Shown: positions 34,311 to 46,712, counted from the first letter of the stretch. The stretch is 64,000 bases of DNA from Gnetum montanum (GCA_015680685.1 MNCI01026491.1:338335-402334), one strand, 5' to 3'. Numbers and translations: made by a program. Notes: generated from the sequence alone by a model not told the origin.

Positions 34311-36685
34311 ATTAGGTTGCTACGGTTGAGTGGGGAATACCCCTTGCCTTGCTAGAGCGGCTGATAATGGAGCTGTCAGTGTAAGAGTCACGGATAGATT
34401 TGGAGGATGGTATGTATGTGGTGTGTCTCCCCTAGGAGAAGGAGTCCTATAATACTCTCGAGCTTGGTAGTGACATTTTGGGGTTCCATGACCAATAGAG
34501 TCACTTGGAGAGACCAGCTGCTGCACGTAATAGCCATATGGATCTAGTTGCCGGTAAGGGTACTGTTGCTTGGGTGGTGGCATCCCCCATGACTATGGGT
34601 ATTGCCACTACTAGTATTGCTCAATAGGTTGTGGCAGAGTTCCACTTGGATAATACGTTAAGGGTTGGTGGAACTACCTTGGGTTACCTTGGGGATAAGG
34701 TAACCTTCGAGGTGCTTGCCGTTTGTTAAGTCTTGGGTTGAGTGCATACACCCCAGACTCTTATAGATGTGAGATTATTGGGCAACATCCCTTAGGATGG
34801 TCATACTGACATATCTCACATCCACCATCATCATTTGTATTGGAATCCACAACCTCTTCAGTGATAGTCATTTTACCCTTACCTTTGTTACATGCATGGT
34901 CCAAATCTCTCCTATTTTTCTTATCATAGTCACTACTTTGCTCCTTAGACTCCTCTAAAATTTTGAGAACGGTTTTAAATCTACTGTCTAAGGAGTTCAA
35001 CATTTGATCTACCTTTGCCAACACTTCGGTTGTTAACTTTTGAAGCAGCAAGATTTTCCTATTCACCAACTCTTTGAGTGGTGACTCATCCTCCTCCTCA
35101 CTAAATCTCACTCTCCTATTTCAGAAGGAGGGATCGTGGTTGTACTCTTCCGTGCTTTCTCTCTTATGTAGCTCTCCTTCTTCCTTAGCTACTTGCTCCA
35201 ACAATCGATGAACCTCATGGGACCTAAGCTCTGATAATCTCCCTTAGGCATATTTTCCAAGGGTTCTCCTAGTTTCGTGCCTAAGCCCATCAACAAGATG
35301 GCGTAGTTGATCCTGTTTTGCCTAACCATGGCCCAGGCAATGATGTAGTAGTGCATAATATTGGCCCATGGCAACATCCAAGGGTTCATAATTACCTTGC
35401 TTCCATCCTTGGATCTGTTTCCACAAGTTGGACACCTAGAAGTACATTTGATATTTATCATTAAATAGTTCTAGCATCGTACTCCACCTTCGAATGGATT
35501 CCAGTTCTAAGGACTGGTACTAGCTTTCTGCTTCCTTTATGACTGTCCTTGGGAATAACTTTAACTTCTGCCACTTGTTTCAATATTCTGCAAGGCACAG
35601 GCATCGTGAAATGCCTGTAGATGGTTCTGAGGATCAGCATTGTATCCCCCCTCAAATCATGAAATATTATTCATGTCTAGTCTCTTGATCTTGCTATCTT
35701 TCTGGTGCCTTGTAGGTATTCTAACAGCCTCCATAATGTCTAACATACTTCGGGTTGCAAGTAGGGGTTCTTCATTGTCATTCCTCTCCTAGCGTCTGTG
35801 ATGTCTACATGGTTCCCTACTTTCCCTTCTATGTCGTGATTCTCTCGAATGCCCTCTTCCTCACTCCTGACTCTCTCGTCGAAGTTTCTCACTATGCTTA
35901 CCCTTATCCTTATTGTTGGGTTCTTTGTGACTGCATCCTGATGTGGAAGGAGAGGGTGAATGAGGCAATGAAGGTGAAGAAGAAGGGGAACCATTGCCAT
36001 GATGATGTTTCTTACCTTCTCTTTGGTGGTTTCGACCCCGATCGTGATGACGATCAGACTACCCGTCCTTATCATTTGTTTGTGTTCCCTCTTTGAACAC
36101 TTGGTGTTCATGGGTATCAGAACCAGGGTTGTGAATTATGGAGTGTATGTTCTGATACCCCACCTCCTCACCATCGTTAGGAGGGAGAACATCATTCAAT
36201 GGGGAACCTGTTATAACTGGTTTACCATCTCCAATTTTGCTTAGGACATGCAGGACGTTATGGGGTCCTTTACCCTTCAACGATGTATAGTATCTCTCCT
36301 ACTGCAAGTCCCGTTGACATTGTGCTTTTTTGGGATGGTAATCCCTTGCTTGGTGCTCACATGCAATGTATTCTGCATATAACTGTGACATGCCTATTCG
36401 TGCAAGAGCACAAAGAAGCATGTTGGGGATTGCTCGGTCTGGAGGTAACACTATGTTACCCTCCAAGTCTCTCCAACACAATTGTTCATCTTGATGGAGG
36501 ATAAAATTAAATTCATGTACATATTCATCGTGATGAATATATACCACTTGGAATTGTTGAGGAACTAGTGGTTCTTGGTTATGTATGTTGTGCCACCGAC
36601 TGTCTCTTGTGTGATCCCTAGGTGGTGAAGTGCTTTTGTAAGAAGAAGAAGACATTGTTATCTTATTTGGTGTGCTATTAATCAT
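34311..36685 (-). pseudogene. gag: gag of element B, degenerate
   Basis: The first open piece, 36685-36299, contains QFQVVYIHHDEYVHEFNF and WRDLEGNIVLPPDRA and is co-linear with A gag. The Met of MSSSS (about 36655) matches the A start better than the upstream Met. An Arg-rich region follows (36110-35740). The core (about 35660-35190) is broken by stops and a shift. A helical, Glu/Lys-rich segment comes next (35111-34860). The variant knuckle CEICQYDHPKGCCP is at about 34827-34786. A Pro/Gln/Tyr-rich tail ends at 34320. Gag would form the particle shell. Confidence 0.78.
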
Positions 36686-36781
36686 TGTTTAATTTTTCTT
36701 CTGATTAACCCTACGGTTTCATTTTAGCTTCCCAATGATGTGGATAATTTCCTATGTTCTACTTAGCGCACAAACAACTAA

Positions 36782-36799
36782 GTCCCGGCAACGGCACCA
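36782..36799 (-). promoter_or_regulatory. Primer binding site of element B (tRNA-Asp type)
   Basis: On the minus strand it reads TGGTGCCGTTGCCGGGAC. This is nearly the Athila tRNA-Asp site TGGCGCCGTTGCCGGGGA, one base inside the 5' LTR. Confidence 0.8.
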
Positions 36800-36800
36800 A

Positions 36801-37587
36801 TGATGAGTGACATTCAACCATATGAATACGAGCATTACACGTGCGATCCGGTCGAAATCCAAGGACTAAGTGCTTATGCACCTTATGGAACACTTAAGGT
36901 TAATCAATCGTTGTCTTCCCAAGCTTACTTGTATTTGTCACAGTTGTATGGTTAACCAAGCTTGAGGCATGTGATTTTTATGTCTTTTATCTTTTTATCG
37001 CCTATGCTAAGAGGGGAAAGGGTGAAGAGAATAAGTAACTAACTTTCACTAACTAAGCTCTAATCATCCTAGCATCAGTATCCATTCCCACTTGTCGTAC
37101 ACACCCTAAACTAGTGCAACGTTGTTGGGATTACCAAACACTATTCGTTACTGGGTTACGAAGCATAGCGCATGTGCTCGAAGCGGTCATACTGAATGCA
37201 CTTAACTAGGAGAGTTAAGGGTTGAGAGAGATTAAGTGTCTAAGAAATAATTTAAACATTTAACAGTAATTAAATCCTATTTAGCTTTGTCCATATGTTG
37301 CAAGGTTTATCAGAAAGTTTGTCTTTATTGCCGGACACAATGTGTGCTCAGGTACAAATTGCTCGCATAAAGATCCGTTTACTTTGAGACTCCTACTACG
37401 GGCACATGGAAATTATTCTAACTCTGGAATGGTAAAACTGCTATAGTTTGGCTAAGGGTCTAGATCTAGAGGGAGAAACAAAGAAAGGCCACCTCTTATT
37501 TATAGAACTTGCGACAGGATGTGATATTACATACGCGATATCATGGCATCGAACATGATATCGCGTACGCGATATCGCAACCCATCA
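36801..37587 (-). mobile_element. 5' LTR of element B
   Basis: 787 bp; on the minus strand it begins TGATGGGTTG. A GATATC cluster is at 37518-37580 and a TATA box (complement of cttatttata) at 37495-37504. Its inner end lacks about 16 bp (the ggcgaggtacccc stretch) present in the 3' LTR. Confidence 0.88.
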
Positions 37588-37625
37588 CCTGCCAAGGCCA
37601 AAAACTAGTAAATTAGTGGCCTCCC
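37588..37625 (+). repeat. 32-bp minisatellite, right part
   Basis: The array interrupted at 27759 resumes with cctgccaaggccaaaaactag and ends after the next tggcct. The first five bases are the right target duplication of element B. Confidence 0.8.
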
Positions 37626-37849
37626 TTCCTTTTATCTCTCTTATATTTACAATGTGACTTGTTACACCTTGTTTTACACTTTTTCATTTAATCACTAGAC
37701 TTTGCTTTGTAACCTTATCTTTTAGAGTCATTTTAACTAGTAGCCTTTTATACTAAAGATTACAAAACATAAAAAAAATTATCATCTTTAACAATAGATA
37801 GAAGTATACAAAAGATTAACCACTATCTAGTTTGACTCTTACACTTTAG

Positions 37850-39240
37850 ACTTAATTTAGGATGGTCCACAAAGCTTATACACTAGCCAACATATAAGGA
37901 ACATGCAAGATCCTTTTTACCACTTTCCTTGGATCAAAATGACTCCAAAATCAACTAGTGGAATCCCAAAGGCCTATATCATAACATAAGATTAAAATTT
38001 AACATCTTGTTAGCCCTTAAAAGTTGAATTTAAGCTTTTTACACTAGATACATACAGTTTATATGCTAGCCAATGTATAAGGAACATGCAGGAGGCTTTT
38101 CACCACTTTTCTTGGGTCAAAATGACTTAATAATCAACTGGTGAAAGCCCAAATCCCTAAGGGATAACATAAGCTTAAAATTTGGCCTCTTTTCAGCCCT
38201 TAAAAGCTAAATTTGAGCCGATTACACTAATCACATAGAGTTTATATGCTAGCCAACGTATTAGGAACATGTAGAAGATTTCTGACCACTTTCCTTTACT
38301 CAAAATGACTTGAAAATTGACTGGTGGAAGCCCAGAGGCTAAGGCATAACATAAGCCCAAACTTTGGTTACTTCTCATCCCTTAAAAGCTTAATTTAAGC
38401 CTTATACATTTAGCATCTAGAGTTTACATGTTGGCTATTGTATAAAAGGGTTGGTTGAGAGTTTGGGTAAGCTTTTGACATCCCAAATTATTCAAATCTT
38501 GAATGGGAAATCATAGGACCCCTGAACTAGAAGCTAAGTATAATTTGAACTTGTTTAAGCATGAAAAATTCAAGCTTTACTTCTTTTATGTTGAGGCATC
38601 AGGCTTTTTACACTAGCTAGTGTATAGGCTAGCATAAAAACTGTAGGAAAAATGTTGGTTGACTCATTTTGACCTAGAAAAAGTCATTTTTTACCTTAAG
38701 AGTTATGCACTACCTTGGGAGTTTGATATAGCCAAAATGAAAAATTTGATAACCCATGAACCGATTTTTCCAACTTAAATATGATGAGCCTAAGCTTTAT
38801 ATGTTGGCCAGTGTATAAACTAGTGCGTCATGGCTTATAATGACTTCATTAGCTTAAATCAATATCAAAATTGACTTATCTCCTTTCCTAGACAACTACA
38901 CTGATACTCATAGGCCCTAACACTTTAAACAAGTCAAAAGAATCCCTTGGAATCAAATTTTGTAGGATATACACTGGGACCTTAGGAGAAATACATTAGC
39001 CAATGTATGGGCTAGTGGAAAAATCATTATAAAAAAAACCTTTTTCCTAGTTCAAAATAACCATTCGGGGTATCCAAACCATTTTACAAGCTCTAGAAGC
39101 TAGCACAAGATCCCAAGAATGCCCAAGACTAAGTCTAGACCACCTAAACGCCACATATCCGAGTCTCACATGTTGTCATACTAGTTCCCTACATTGGCCA
39201 GCATATGGACAAAGTGTATGAAGGTTGAGCAAGTAAAAAT
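37850..39240 (+). repeat. ~185-bp tandem array inside element C1
   Basis: About eight diverged units carry the core acactagccaatgtataagg, at about 37874, 38056, 38237, 38422, 38610, 38797, 38993 and 39190. The spacing is 181-197 bp. The first three or four units are clearly alike across their length (gctagcc, ccactttccttgg-tcaaaatgact, cttaaaagct). Later ones share mainly the core. The array lies between protease and the pol remnant of C1. Confidence 0.75.
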
Positions 39241-39425
39241 TAGTTTATGCTAACTAATTCTTAACCTTGAAGATTACCACAAGCACTATAATGACTTTTC
39301 CAAGTCAAGTAGGCCTCCCACAATGGCCTGCTAAGGCCTAAAACTGGCAACATATGACCATGCTTGATCATATACTACCTTACCTTACCTTGTTTGGCCT
39401 TATTTTACTATGTTTTAATCTTACT

Positions 39426-39791
39426 CAACCTTATTTCACTCTATATTTATAGTATTTTACATTACTTAACAATTTTCTCATGTAGATGTCACTTGATGTG
39501 CTTGTGCTAACAGGCAGGATTAAGCTAGAAGGATGGGAGAGTAAATTTGACTAGCCTTAAGGCCTGAATGGACTTCTGTCATGATGTTGTTAGACCAAGT
39601 TGATCTTACAACCTTATTTCACTCTATATTTATAGTATTTTACATTACTTAACAATTTTATCATGTAGATGTCACTTGATATGCTTGTGTTGACATGTCG
39701 AATTAAGCTAGAAGGATGAAAGAGTGAATTTGACTAGCCTTAAAGCCTAAATAAACTTTTGTCGTGATGTTGTTAGACCAAGTTGATCTTA
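39426..39791 (+). repeat. 183-bp direct tandem duplication
   Basis: 39426-39608 and 39609-39791 are close copies beginning caaccttatttcactctata and ending agaccaagttgatctta. Each holds a pyrimidine-rich stretch ending in tgtag (39485, 39668) followed by atgtcacttgat, the probable start of the pol-side coding sequence. Confidence 0.8.
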
Positions 39792-40000
39792 AAATATCCA
39801 AACTTTAAACCTTAAAACCATTCTATCATGTGGTCTTAACATCCTAAATGTAGCCTAATTACCATTAACCTAAAAGATAGAAACATCATGAAGGATCCTT
39901 GGTCAAAATTCACATCTAAATCATGATGGTGAGGAGAAAACACATGAAAGAAAGTTTCTCACTAGAACTTAAGCCTACTCAAGACAACATCAAACCTTGA
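39484..40000 (+). pseudogene. Start of pol in element C1, cut before RT
   Basis: This matches the pre-RT spacer of C2 (49485-49830). The duplicated segment is followed by gatggtgaggagaaa (39923), close to the C2 text agtggtgaggagaaag. Then comes a match to C2 SSSLEPK-AQD at about 39955-39990. After about 40000 the similarity to C2 stops and the sequence continues as element 3' UTR. RT, RNase H and integrase are missing. C3 (54660-54420, minus) has the same junction. Confidence 0.6.
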
Positions 40001-41000
40001 AATTCAATACCGAAGCCATCACATAGTCACTTTATTACATCTAACACTTACATGCTTGCTTATAGTATTGTTTACCATTTTTGATAAGTTGGAATGAATG
40101 ATCAATGTTGATAACTCCGATGATCTACAACATGCAAGCCTACATGACCTCATAACTTTTTTTAGCATGATAAATGAACTACAAACTTTGTAAAATCTAT
40201 GACACAAGACACAAATCTCTTAATATTATATTGATAGTAGCCTATAGTTCACCAGGTATCTTATGTAGCCTTATGCAATGTCTTGTAACAACATGTATTC
40301 CTTGTCTTGTTTGCTTATTCTCTTATAGTTGTGCTTGTAGTATGAAGCCTAAACATCATCACAAAGGTGCAACTCATCACGATAGCAAGTTATCATATGA
40401 CCTTGATGTGCTATATTTGGTTAGCTTGTCTTGTTGTGCCAGGAAGGCTTAACTCACATCACTTTCATTACCCCTTTTAACTCATAATTCTATAGCTCAA
40501 TTACAACCATCCCTATCCTAAACAACAATGATGACCTATGTTCAACATTCATGCACTAGGGCCACGTGACATCCCCTTCGTCATACTCCACTATCAAGTT
40601 TTTTGAATATATTACATCTCATTCAATGAGAAGGCTAAAGTATGTTTAGCCTTAGCATGAAACCCAATGAAGCTTTCATCCCTCAAAAAAAATTGAAAAT
40701 GAGCTAGAAAATTTCCAAGAAAGCTAAGAGGCTAATGAATCCCAAAGTTAGATCAATGGCTTCAAATAAGTAAATGGAGGACCCTAATGACAAAGAAGCC
40801 TTGGAGTAGAGTGCTGGTTTCGATAACACATTGTTAGGTGACTAGTACTTTAAAGCATGAAGTGTAAAGACTACATTGATGAACAAACATGTCACTACCA
40901 TACTATAATCATGATGTCAACAGTTGGAATTCTTTGTTAACCCATGTAACCATTTCTTAATAGCCAATATGACCTTTATCTCATCTCAAACATATATCAT
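40001..41000 (+). other. 3' UTR of element C1
   Basis: Non-coding; inverted homology to 53330-54410 of C3. The small frames at 40019-40207 and 40174-40452 have counterparts in C3 only at the DNA level. No protein motif is seen. Confidence 0.5.
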
Positions 41001-42750
41001 TCTATTAGAACCTTATCTTGCCATTGTAGGCACTTCTCAGCTTTTATACTGACCATGGTAGTTTTTACACTAGAGCCACCTCTAAAGCTTGTGTATAAAA
41101 TTTGGACTTTCATTTCTTACATTGGGGAAACCTACAAAGATAATGTATAAATTTGGGTGTTCAATTTTTATCCTAGGCCTTGAACACTAGGTAGTAGATG
41201 AAGCCAATGTAAAAAACATAAAAATTTCCAAATTTGATAAATACACTGCCAAGAGATGCCCTACATACACAAAAAATTTGTATCAATCTATCAGCAATCA
41301 TTGTAGAAATTTTTAGCAATGAATTAGACACCATATGATCTATTTAAACTAAATTTGACCACATTGAAAAGAATTTTGTCAATTTTCATTTAGGCTAAAT
41401 ACCAAAAATTTTAGAGCAGTGCAAATTGACTAAGATGAAACACCACCAAATTTACATGTTAAAACCTGTGTAATCCCATCCCATGAACCCTAAGATAGTA
41501 TTTTATTGTAAATGTGAGGGTTGTAACCTAGAAAGGGGAAATCTAACATGTTTCATACTTTTGGGGCTGGAAAACTCTTCATGAGTTATCAAAGCCTCAT
41601 TCCCCAAGTGAAAAAAATCACCTAATGTCTATATTTGGGCTTGGGGAAGTCAAAAATGCCTTTTGAAATTCCAAAAATGGCAATTTGTTGGGTTTTATTG
41701 GTGGGGTACACATTTTTCTACATTGATACACCCCCTGTAGGGGGTAAGCCGGCTAGGAGACTTCAAGGCTAGCATGCAGGAGTGCAAGGGGGTGGAACTT
41801 ACCTACCCCCACTATGGAAAGTGGGGTGACCCAGCTTGGAGGGGTTGACCTTCCATCCCACCTCAACATTAACACTCTACTCCTAGAGGGGTCAACTAGC
41901 TAGGAGAGAGGGGGTCAGATAGCATGGAGGGAGCCAAACAACTAGGATGCATGGGGATGGATCTCACCTACCCCCTAAACATGGTAGCTAACTTTTAGCA
42001 ATTTGGCAGCCAATCTGTAGCCAATTATTCAACCATTTGCAGCCAATATATAGCCCAAATCATGGCCACAACACTATAAAACCCAAACCTTAGTACCATA
42101 TCAAGCTTCCACACTTTTGTAATTTAGCACCCTTGGCAATTTGGCATCCAAGCATGAAACCTATGCAACCTATTGCCACTTGTTATCCCCTTAGGATCAA
42201 TGAATTTTGGGTGTCAATGTTACTCCTCTAGGATCCCAAATCCCAACATGTTGCACTTTGGTTCCCCAACCCTTCACATTTTCCTAAACCTAACAATAAC
42301 CAACATTGCATATCTAAGGTGGTAACAAAGGAGGTTTGATAGCATTAGGAGTGCTAGAGATACCAGATTGTGGACTTGATCGTGGCTTTAATGGGCTCTG
42401 AACCCTTGCCCAAGTGAACCTCCCTTTGCACCCCTCTTTGACACCAAATTTGTACACCCTTTTAAACTCATTCTTTGTTTATTTAATAAAGTTTATGATT
42501 TTATTTTTTGTAAAATTCCAAAGATAATTATTATATTTTTAGTGCATTACTTTATAGATAGGCATCTTCTTACTTCGTTACCCTAGTTTTACACCCCTTT
42601 GAAGTTCCTAGGTGATCTACTGGATCATCTAGAATACCTTGGATTCCATTTTCCTTGCAAAGGCCCTAAGGGATTTGGGGTTGAGTTTACTTGCAACTAA
42701 GAATTCTTGGTTTTTCCATTGACTAATATTTTCCATCACAATAGTTTCTT
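41001..42750 (+). mobile_element. LTR-like region between C1 and C2
   Basis: It shares blocks with the C1 5' region (41035-41420 with 22070-22450; 42250-42720 with 22450-22900) and, inverted, with C3 (41430-41700 with 52930-53230). Only one such region lies between the C1 3' UTR and the C2 leader. It therefore seems to serve as 3' LTR of C1 and 5' LTR of C2. Exact limits cannot be given. Confidence 0.45.
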
Positions 42751-43887
42751 GGCACTAAAAGAAGGGCCTCTACCTAATTTCTATAGCCAAATCTAATTGT
42801 CCTCATAGCCCACATTACCTACCTTCTAGAAATTTCTAATCTTTATAGCAAAGCCTTGAAGTCCACTTTGAAAACCTAAAACTACCCCTCACCCCCTGTA
42901 GCAAAACACCTAGTGTGGAAGTTTTAGGTGGTTGGGTGTTGAGTTTTCCAACATCTACTATGAATTTCAATAGCCAAAACCAACGTTGAACACCTACATA
43001 CCAATGTTCCACCTTGGTCATAATTCTTGTTACAAAACCAAGATTTCCATTATTACCAACCAAAAGTACTCTAACCCTCCTTTGTGGTTGAATTTGGCAT
43101 TTTCTAAAACCATTTTTAAAAATTTGCAGGTTTAGAAGGTGTGAGATCCCCCCATCTCACCCCTTCTTTCTCCCCTATCATATTGGGGGATGTGGCAACT
43201 AGGAGGCCAATGTGGGTGAAGCTTGACTCCAATGTTCTTAGCTTGTCATCTTTGATAAAAGGGATGTGCCCTACTTTACCCCCCACTTACTATTTTTAGT
43301 AATTAATCTATCTCTAACCATTTTTTCTTATTTTCCCTAGATTTAAACTTTATAGCAATTCCAATTGCCAGAATTTGCATCCTTTTTTCCACCCCTTTAA
43401 TAGCTTGAACTTGCCATTACCAACACTAACTTTGTAAGGTGTGAGATCCCCCCATCTCATCCCCTCTTCACCCCCTACCACTCCTAGGGGTGTGACAGCT
43501 AGGAAGCTAGTGTGGACATCAAGGAGTGTAGTAGCTAGAGAGTTAGTGTGGGTAAAGTTTACTTCCACCTTTTCACCTTCCATTTTGGATAAAGGGGTAT
43601 ACCCCCCTTGACCCCCATTTACCATTTATAGTAAGTGACTTGTTTTGGTTGTTTTTATCATTTTTGACCCTTTTCTGTAGCTAGGAAGCCAAGAGTAGGT
43701 GGAGTGTAATACTCCCTTTTTTCATTCTTAGTAAGGGGTATACCTCTGGCAACAACTTACTATTTATAGTAAGTAACTTGTTTTCAGCTATTTTTGCTTC
43801 TTTCAACCATTTTTAAATTCCACTTATTGGAATTTGCACTCTTTCTACCTTTTGTAACCTTTTCAAGTCATTTTCACCATCGTAATC
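42751..43887 (+). other. Leader of element C2 with 300-bp tandem repeat
   Basis: Begins with a possible primer site, ttggcactaaaagaaggg (about 42749-42766). Two copies of a 300-bp unit start at 43137 and 43437 (gtgagatccccccatctca...). A partial third begins near 43678. The units contain runs of C and G and the phrase aaggggtataccccc. No ORF is supported. Confidence 0.6.
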
Positions 43888-46700
43888 ATGTCTTTCAACC
43901 AATCAGTTGTACTACCTCTTAACCTCGCAAACATGGTATCCATCCAAGATGTAGTTTTTGTCTATGACACAAAAGATCCTATGGTCATAGAACAAATCTA
44001 GTCAGTTAGGCAAAGGAGCAAGAGCCTAGATTTCATAGTTATCACTGAGGAATTCTAAAACTTCCTATGTGCTAAGATACAAGCTAGTCTATTAAATATC
44101 ATGCTCCAAATCTAATGCTAAGTGTGAATTCAAAATTATATGCTGGGATTGAAAAGAATACATCTCATCCCCCTATGACCAAATCTCCCTCACTAACTTC
44201 TATGTAGAATTCATCATACAACTCATAGAGGTTGATGATCTTTGTGAGGAAATCAGTTTAGAGGATCACCGCGGAGAGGAAGATGAGTTTGAGGCTGAAC
44301 AAGAGCCAGGCACCTTCATTGGAAATCTTTTCCAAACTATGGCTCCCAAAACAACTACATCCAGCTCCACATCTCTTACCCCACCAAGGGGACAAGTCCC
44401 CAAACCTAACTCTCCTTCTATCCATCCTACCATGTTTGGGTCCACACCCATCATCTTCACACACCAGAAACAACCTATCTCCCAAACCACTTCCATATTC
44501 TCATCAATCCTCTTTCCCACACAACCTAATTTCATTCACCTAGCCATAGTGATGTCTACATCATTATCTCCCTTTGTCATGCATTTGGGACCCTCATTGG
44601 GATCCCAAGCAACACAAACATCTCATACCTCATTTATCCCCTTTGTACCTTAGATTTTGATAAAAACACCCCCCTCCTTATTTAGCCCACTTATAACCAC
44701 CATAACCTAGCCTCTCCCTTCAATATTATAGCCTATTGAAAGGCCACAAGCCTCTCAACCTCAAGCTTCATAGCTTCCTCAACTATCAACATAAGCAACA
44801 TAGCCCATGGGGATGCCCCAAGGCTTGGATCAAGCTTTCCAAATGATCCAAGACCTTAATGATGAGATATGAAAACTCAAAGCCAACATAACTCAAATTG
44901 TTAAGGTTCTATATTTCTATAGCAATGATCCTATAAACCCTATGGTTCCTCAAATAACCTTTCCCATAGGCTTGCCTATTCCAAACTTCATCAAATATAA
45001 TGGTGAAGGGAACCCTAATGCACATCTAGTAACCTTTCAATTTGAGTGCCTCTTCTTAAAACCTTGGCCTCATATGGTATTGAGAATTTTTCCCATGTCT
45101 CTTAAGGGTAAGGTTCTAGATTGATATCAAACCTTACCTAGAGGTTCCATTTGTCAACTGCTTTAGATACAACTTGAAGCTGGATGTCACATTGGACCAA
45201 TTGATAAAGGTGAGGTAGGGGCCACTTGAACTAGTCAAAAGGTTCATTTCAATTTGGAACTTAATGCTTAATAAGATCCCAAAACCTATTGCTAAAACCC
45301 ACCCCTTGGCCATCTACAAGGGAGTAGTAAATGACTTCATCAAGTCAAAGTTGTACTACCTAGAGCCCCGATCACTAAGCCAAGCCTTCTCATAAACTAA
45401 GAACATTGAGGAGGTAGCTGATGTAAGCAAAAATAAAGCCTATGTGGCTTATAAAGACCAACATGCAATAAGGAATCTGGATAAAACTAAATAAGAACAT
45501 ACAACCATGGCTGTAGTAGAAAAAGAGCCAAAACAGGTAGGGAGAAGGGGATCACCACCATGCAACACATCCCTTGACTCATCACAACCATCCACTGCCT
45601 ATCCTCCAAATCAACCAAGACAAAAATTTGGATGGAAGGATTAGTCTCAATACACTAGGTTGCCTATGAAGCCCTCTAAGCTTCTAGAATAGTTGCTTAA
45701 GGATAATCATATGAAACATAAGCAACTATCTAAAGAGGCTTGTAAAAGGCATAATTGTCTTTGTGACATAGCTAGAGACCTAATGATAGCTACCAAAGAT
45801 GATCCAAATCTATTTAAGTACTTTAGACTGGATAGGTATTACCATTATCATCAAGTGGTTGGTCATGACACTAAGTTTTTCCTAGCATTAAAGGATGACC
45901 TCCAAAAGATGATAAACCATGGAGAGTTGGTGATGAATGAGCCCAACTCTCCAAGTGCTAACAACATAGCCTATATTATGGCCTCATTCATGAAAGCCAA
46001 ATGCTCTAATCCCCCTAGGGAACTTTTTTTCATCAGAGTACCATCAAGATCCAAAAGCACAAAGCTAAGAGAGCCATTTGTCATATAGATACCACCTTCT
46101 TCAGTCTTTAAGGAGCCTTTTATTATATGTGTCCCCCCTTCAGAGGCTTCAACATCATAACATAATCACTAAGTAGCTAATCATCCAAAGCCTAGGGAGC
46201 CATCTGTTATCTTGGTCCCTCCACCTTCAACGAATAAGCCTATAACAACCCATGACCAAAGCCCATTTATAATGGTCCACAACTTAGAGGTTAGCAAGAA
46301 ATCATCACCCCAACAATGACCAAAGAAACCTATTACCAAATCAACAAATAAGCCCATTGAAGGTAATCAACCAAAACCAACTACATCCATGGATAATGGG
46401 CCAAAGGTACATGGGCTAAAACCTAAGCCACAAACTCTTGGGAGAATGGAGGAGGTTAGAATCACTAAGTTCAAAACATCACAGGCCAAGGGAAAGAGTT
46501 TTCTTGCAACCATGAATCAAGCCAAATGATCCCTTAAGCAAAACAACATGTCACCGAGCCTATATGACTTGGTCATAATCTCTCCAATGCATAGGGATGC
46601 ACTAGCTCAAGTGTTGACCTCTATCCCTATGAGTACATACATGTTGGCTAACAAGGAATCAATCCACTCTGTCATTAAGTAAGCTTCACTTAGGAAAAAT
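43888..46700 (+). pseudogene. gag: gag of element C2, degenerate (Retrotrans_gag type)
   Basis: The likely start is the ATG at 43888 (MSFNQSVVLPLNLANM, then VFVYDTKDPMVIEQI), followed soon by a stop. It continues with SLEDHRGEEDEFEAEQEPGT (from about 44256). A Ser/Thr/Pro-rich stretch is open to 44653. The gag core is IPNFIKYNGEGNPNAHLVTF, then PHMVLRIFPMSLKGKVL (44970-45120). VVNDFIKSKLYYLEPRSLSQ is near 45330. The knuckle region 45693-46088 reads YYHYHQVVGHDTKFF; in Tat-type gags the Tyr and Phe positions are Cys, so zinc binding is lost. Several stops and one frameshift near 45150 break it. Confidence 0.78.
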
Positions 46701-46712
46701 GGGCATAAACCA

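Larger units (their letters stand above)
27760..37587 (-). mobile_element. Element B: complete Athila-like Ty3/gypsy element
   Basis: A 9.8-kb element in minus orientation. LTRs are at 36801-37587 (5') and 27760-28569 (3'). It has a tRNA-Asp-type primer site at 36782-36799 and a purine tract (complement of tacccccatgac) at 28570-28581. The internal order is gag, protease, RT, RNase H, integrase, then a 2-kb non-coding 3' region. RT wording (MVQEGIVLGHKIS...GIEVD) is of the Athila kind. The 5-bp duplication cctg(t/c) flanks it. It sits inside the C1 minisatellite and is therefore younger than C1. All genes have stops or shifts. Confidence 0.9.

Noticed and set aside
35755-36244. Plus-strand frames across element B gag
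   Set aside because: Antisense shadows of the Arg-rich gag region on the minus strand.
37850-39240. Centromeric satellite
   Set aside because: Only about eight diverged units, placed within a retroelement between protease and pol remnants; nothing shows a centromere.
44258-44535. Two minus-strand frames opposite C2 gag
   Set aside because: The plus-strand frame continues the acidic gag segment shared with C1; the minus frames have no counterpart in C1.
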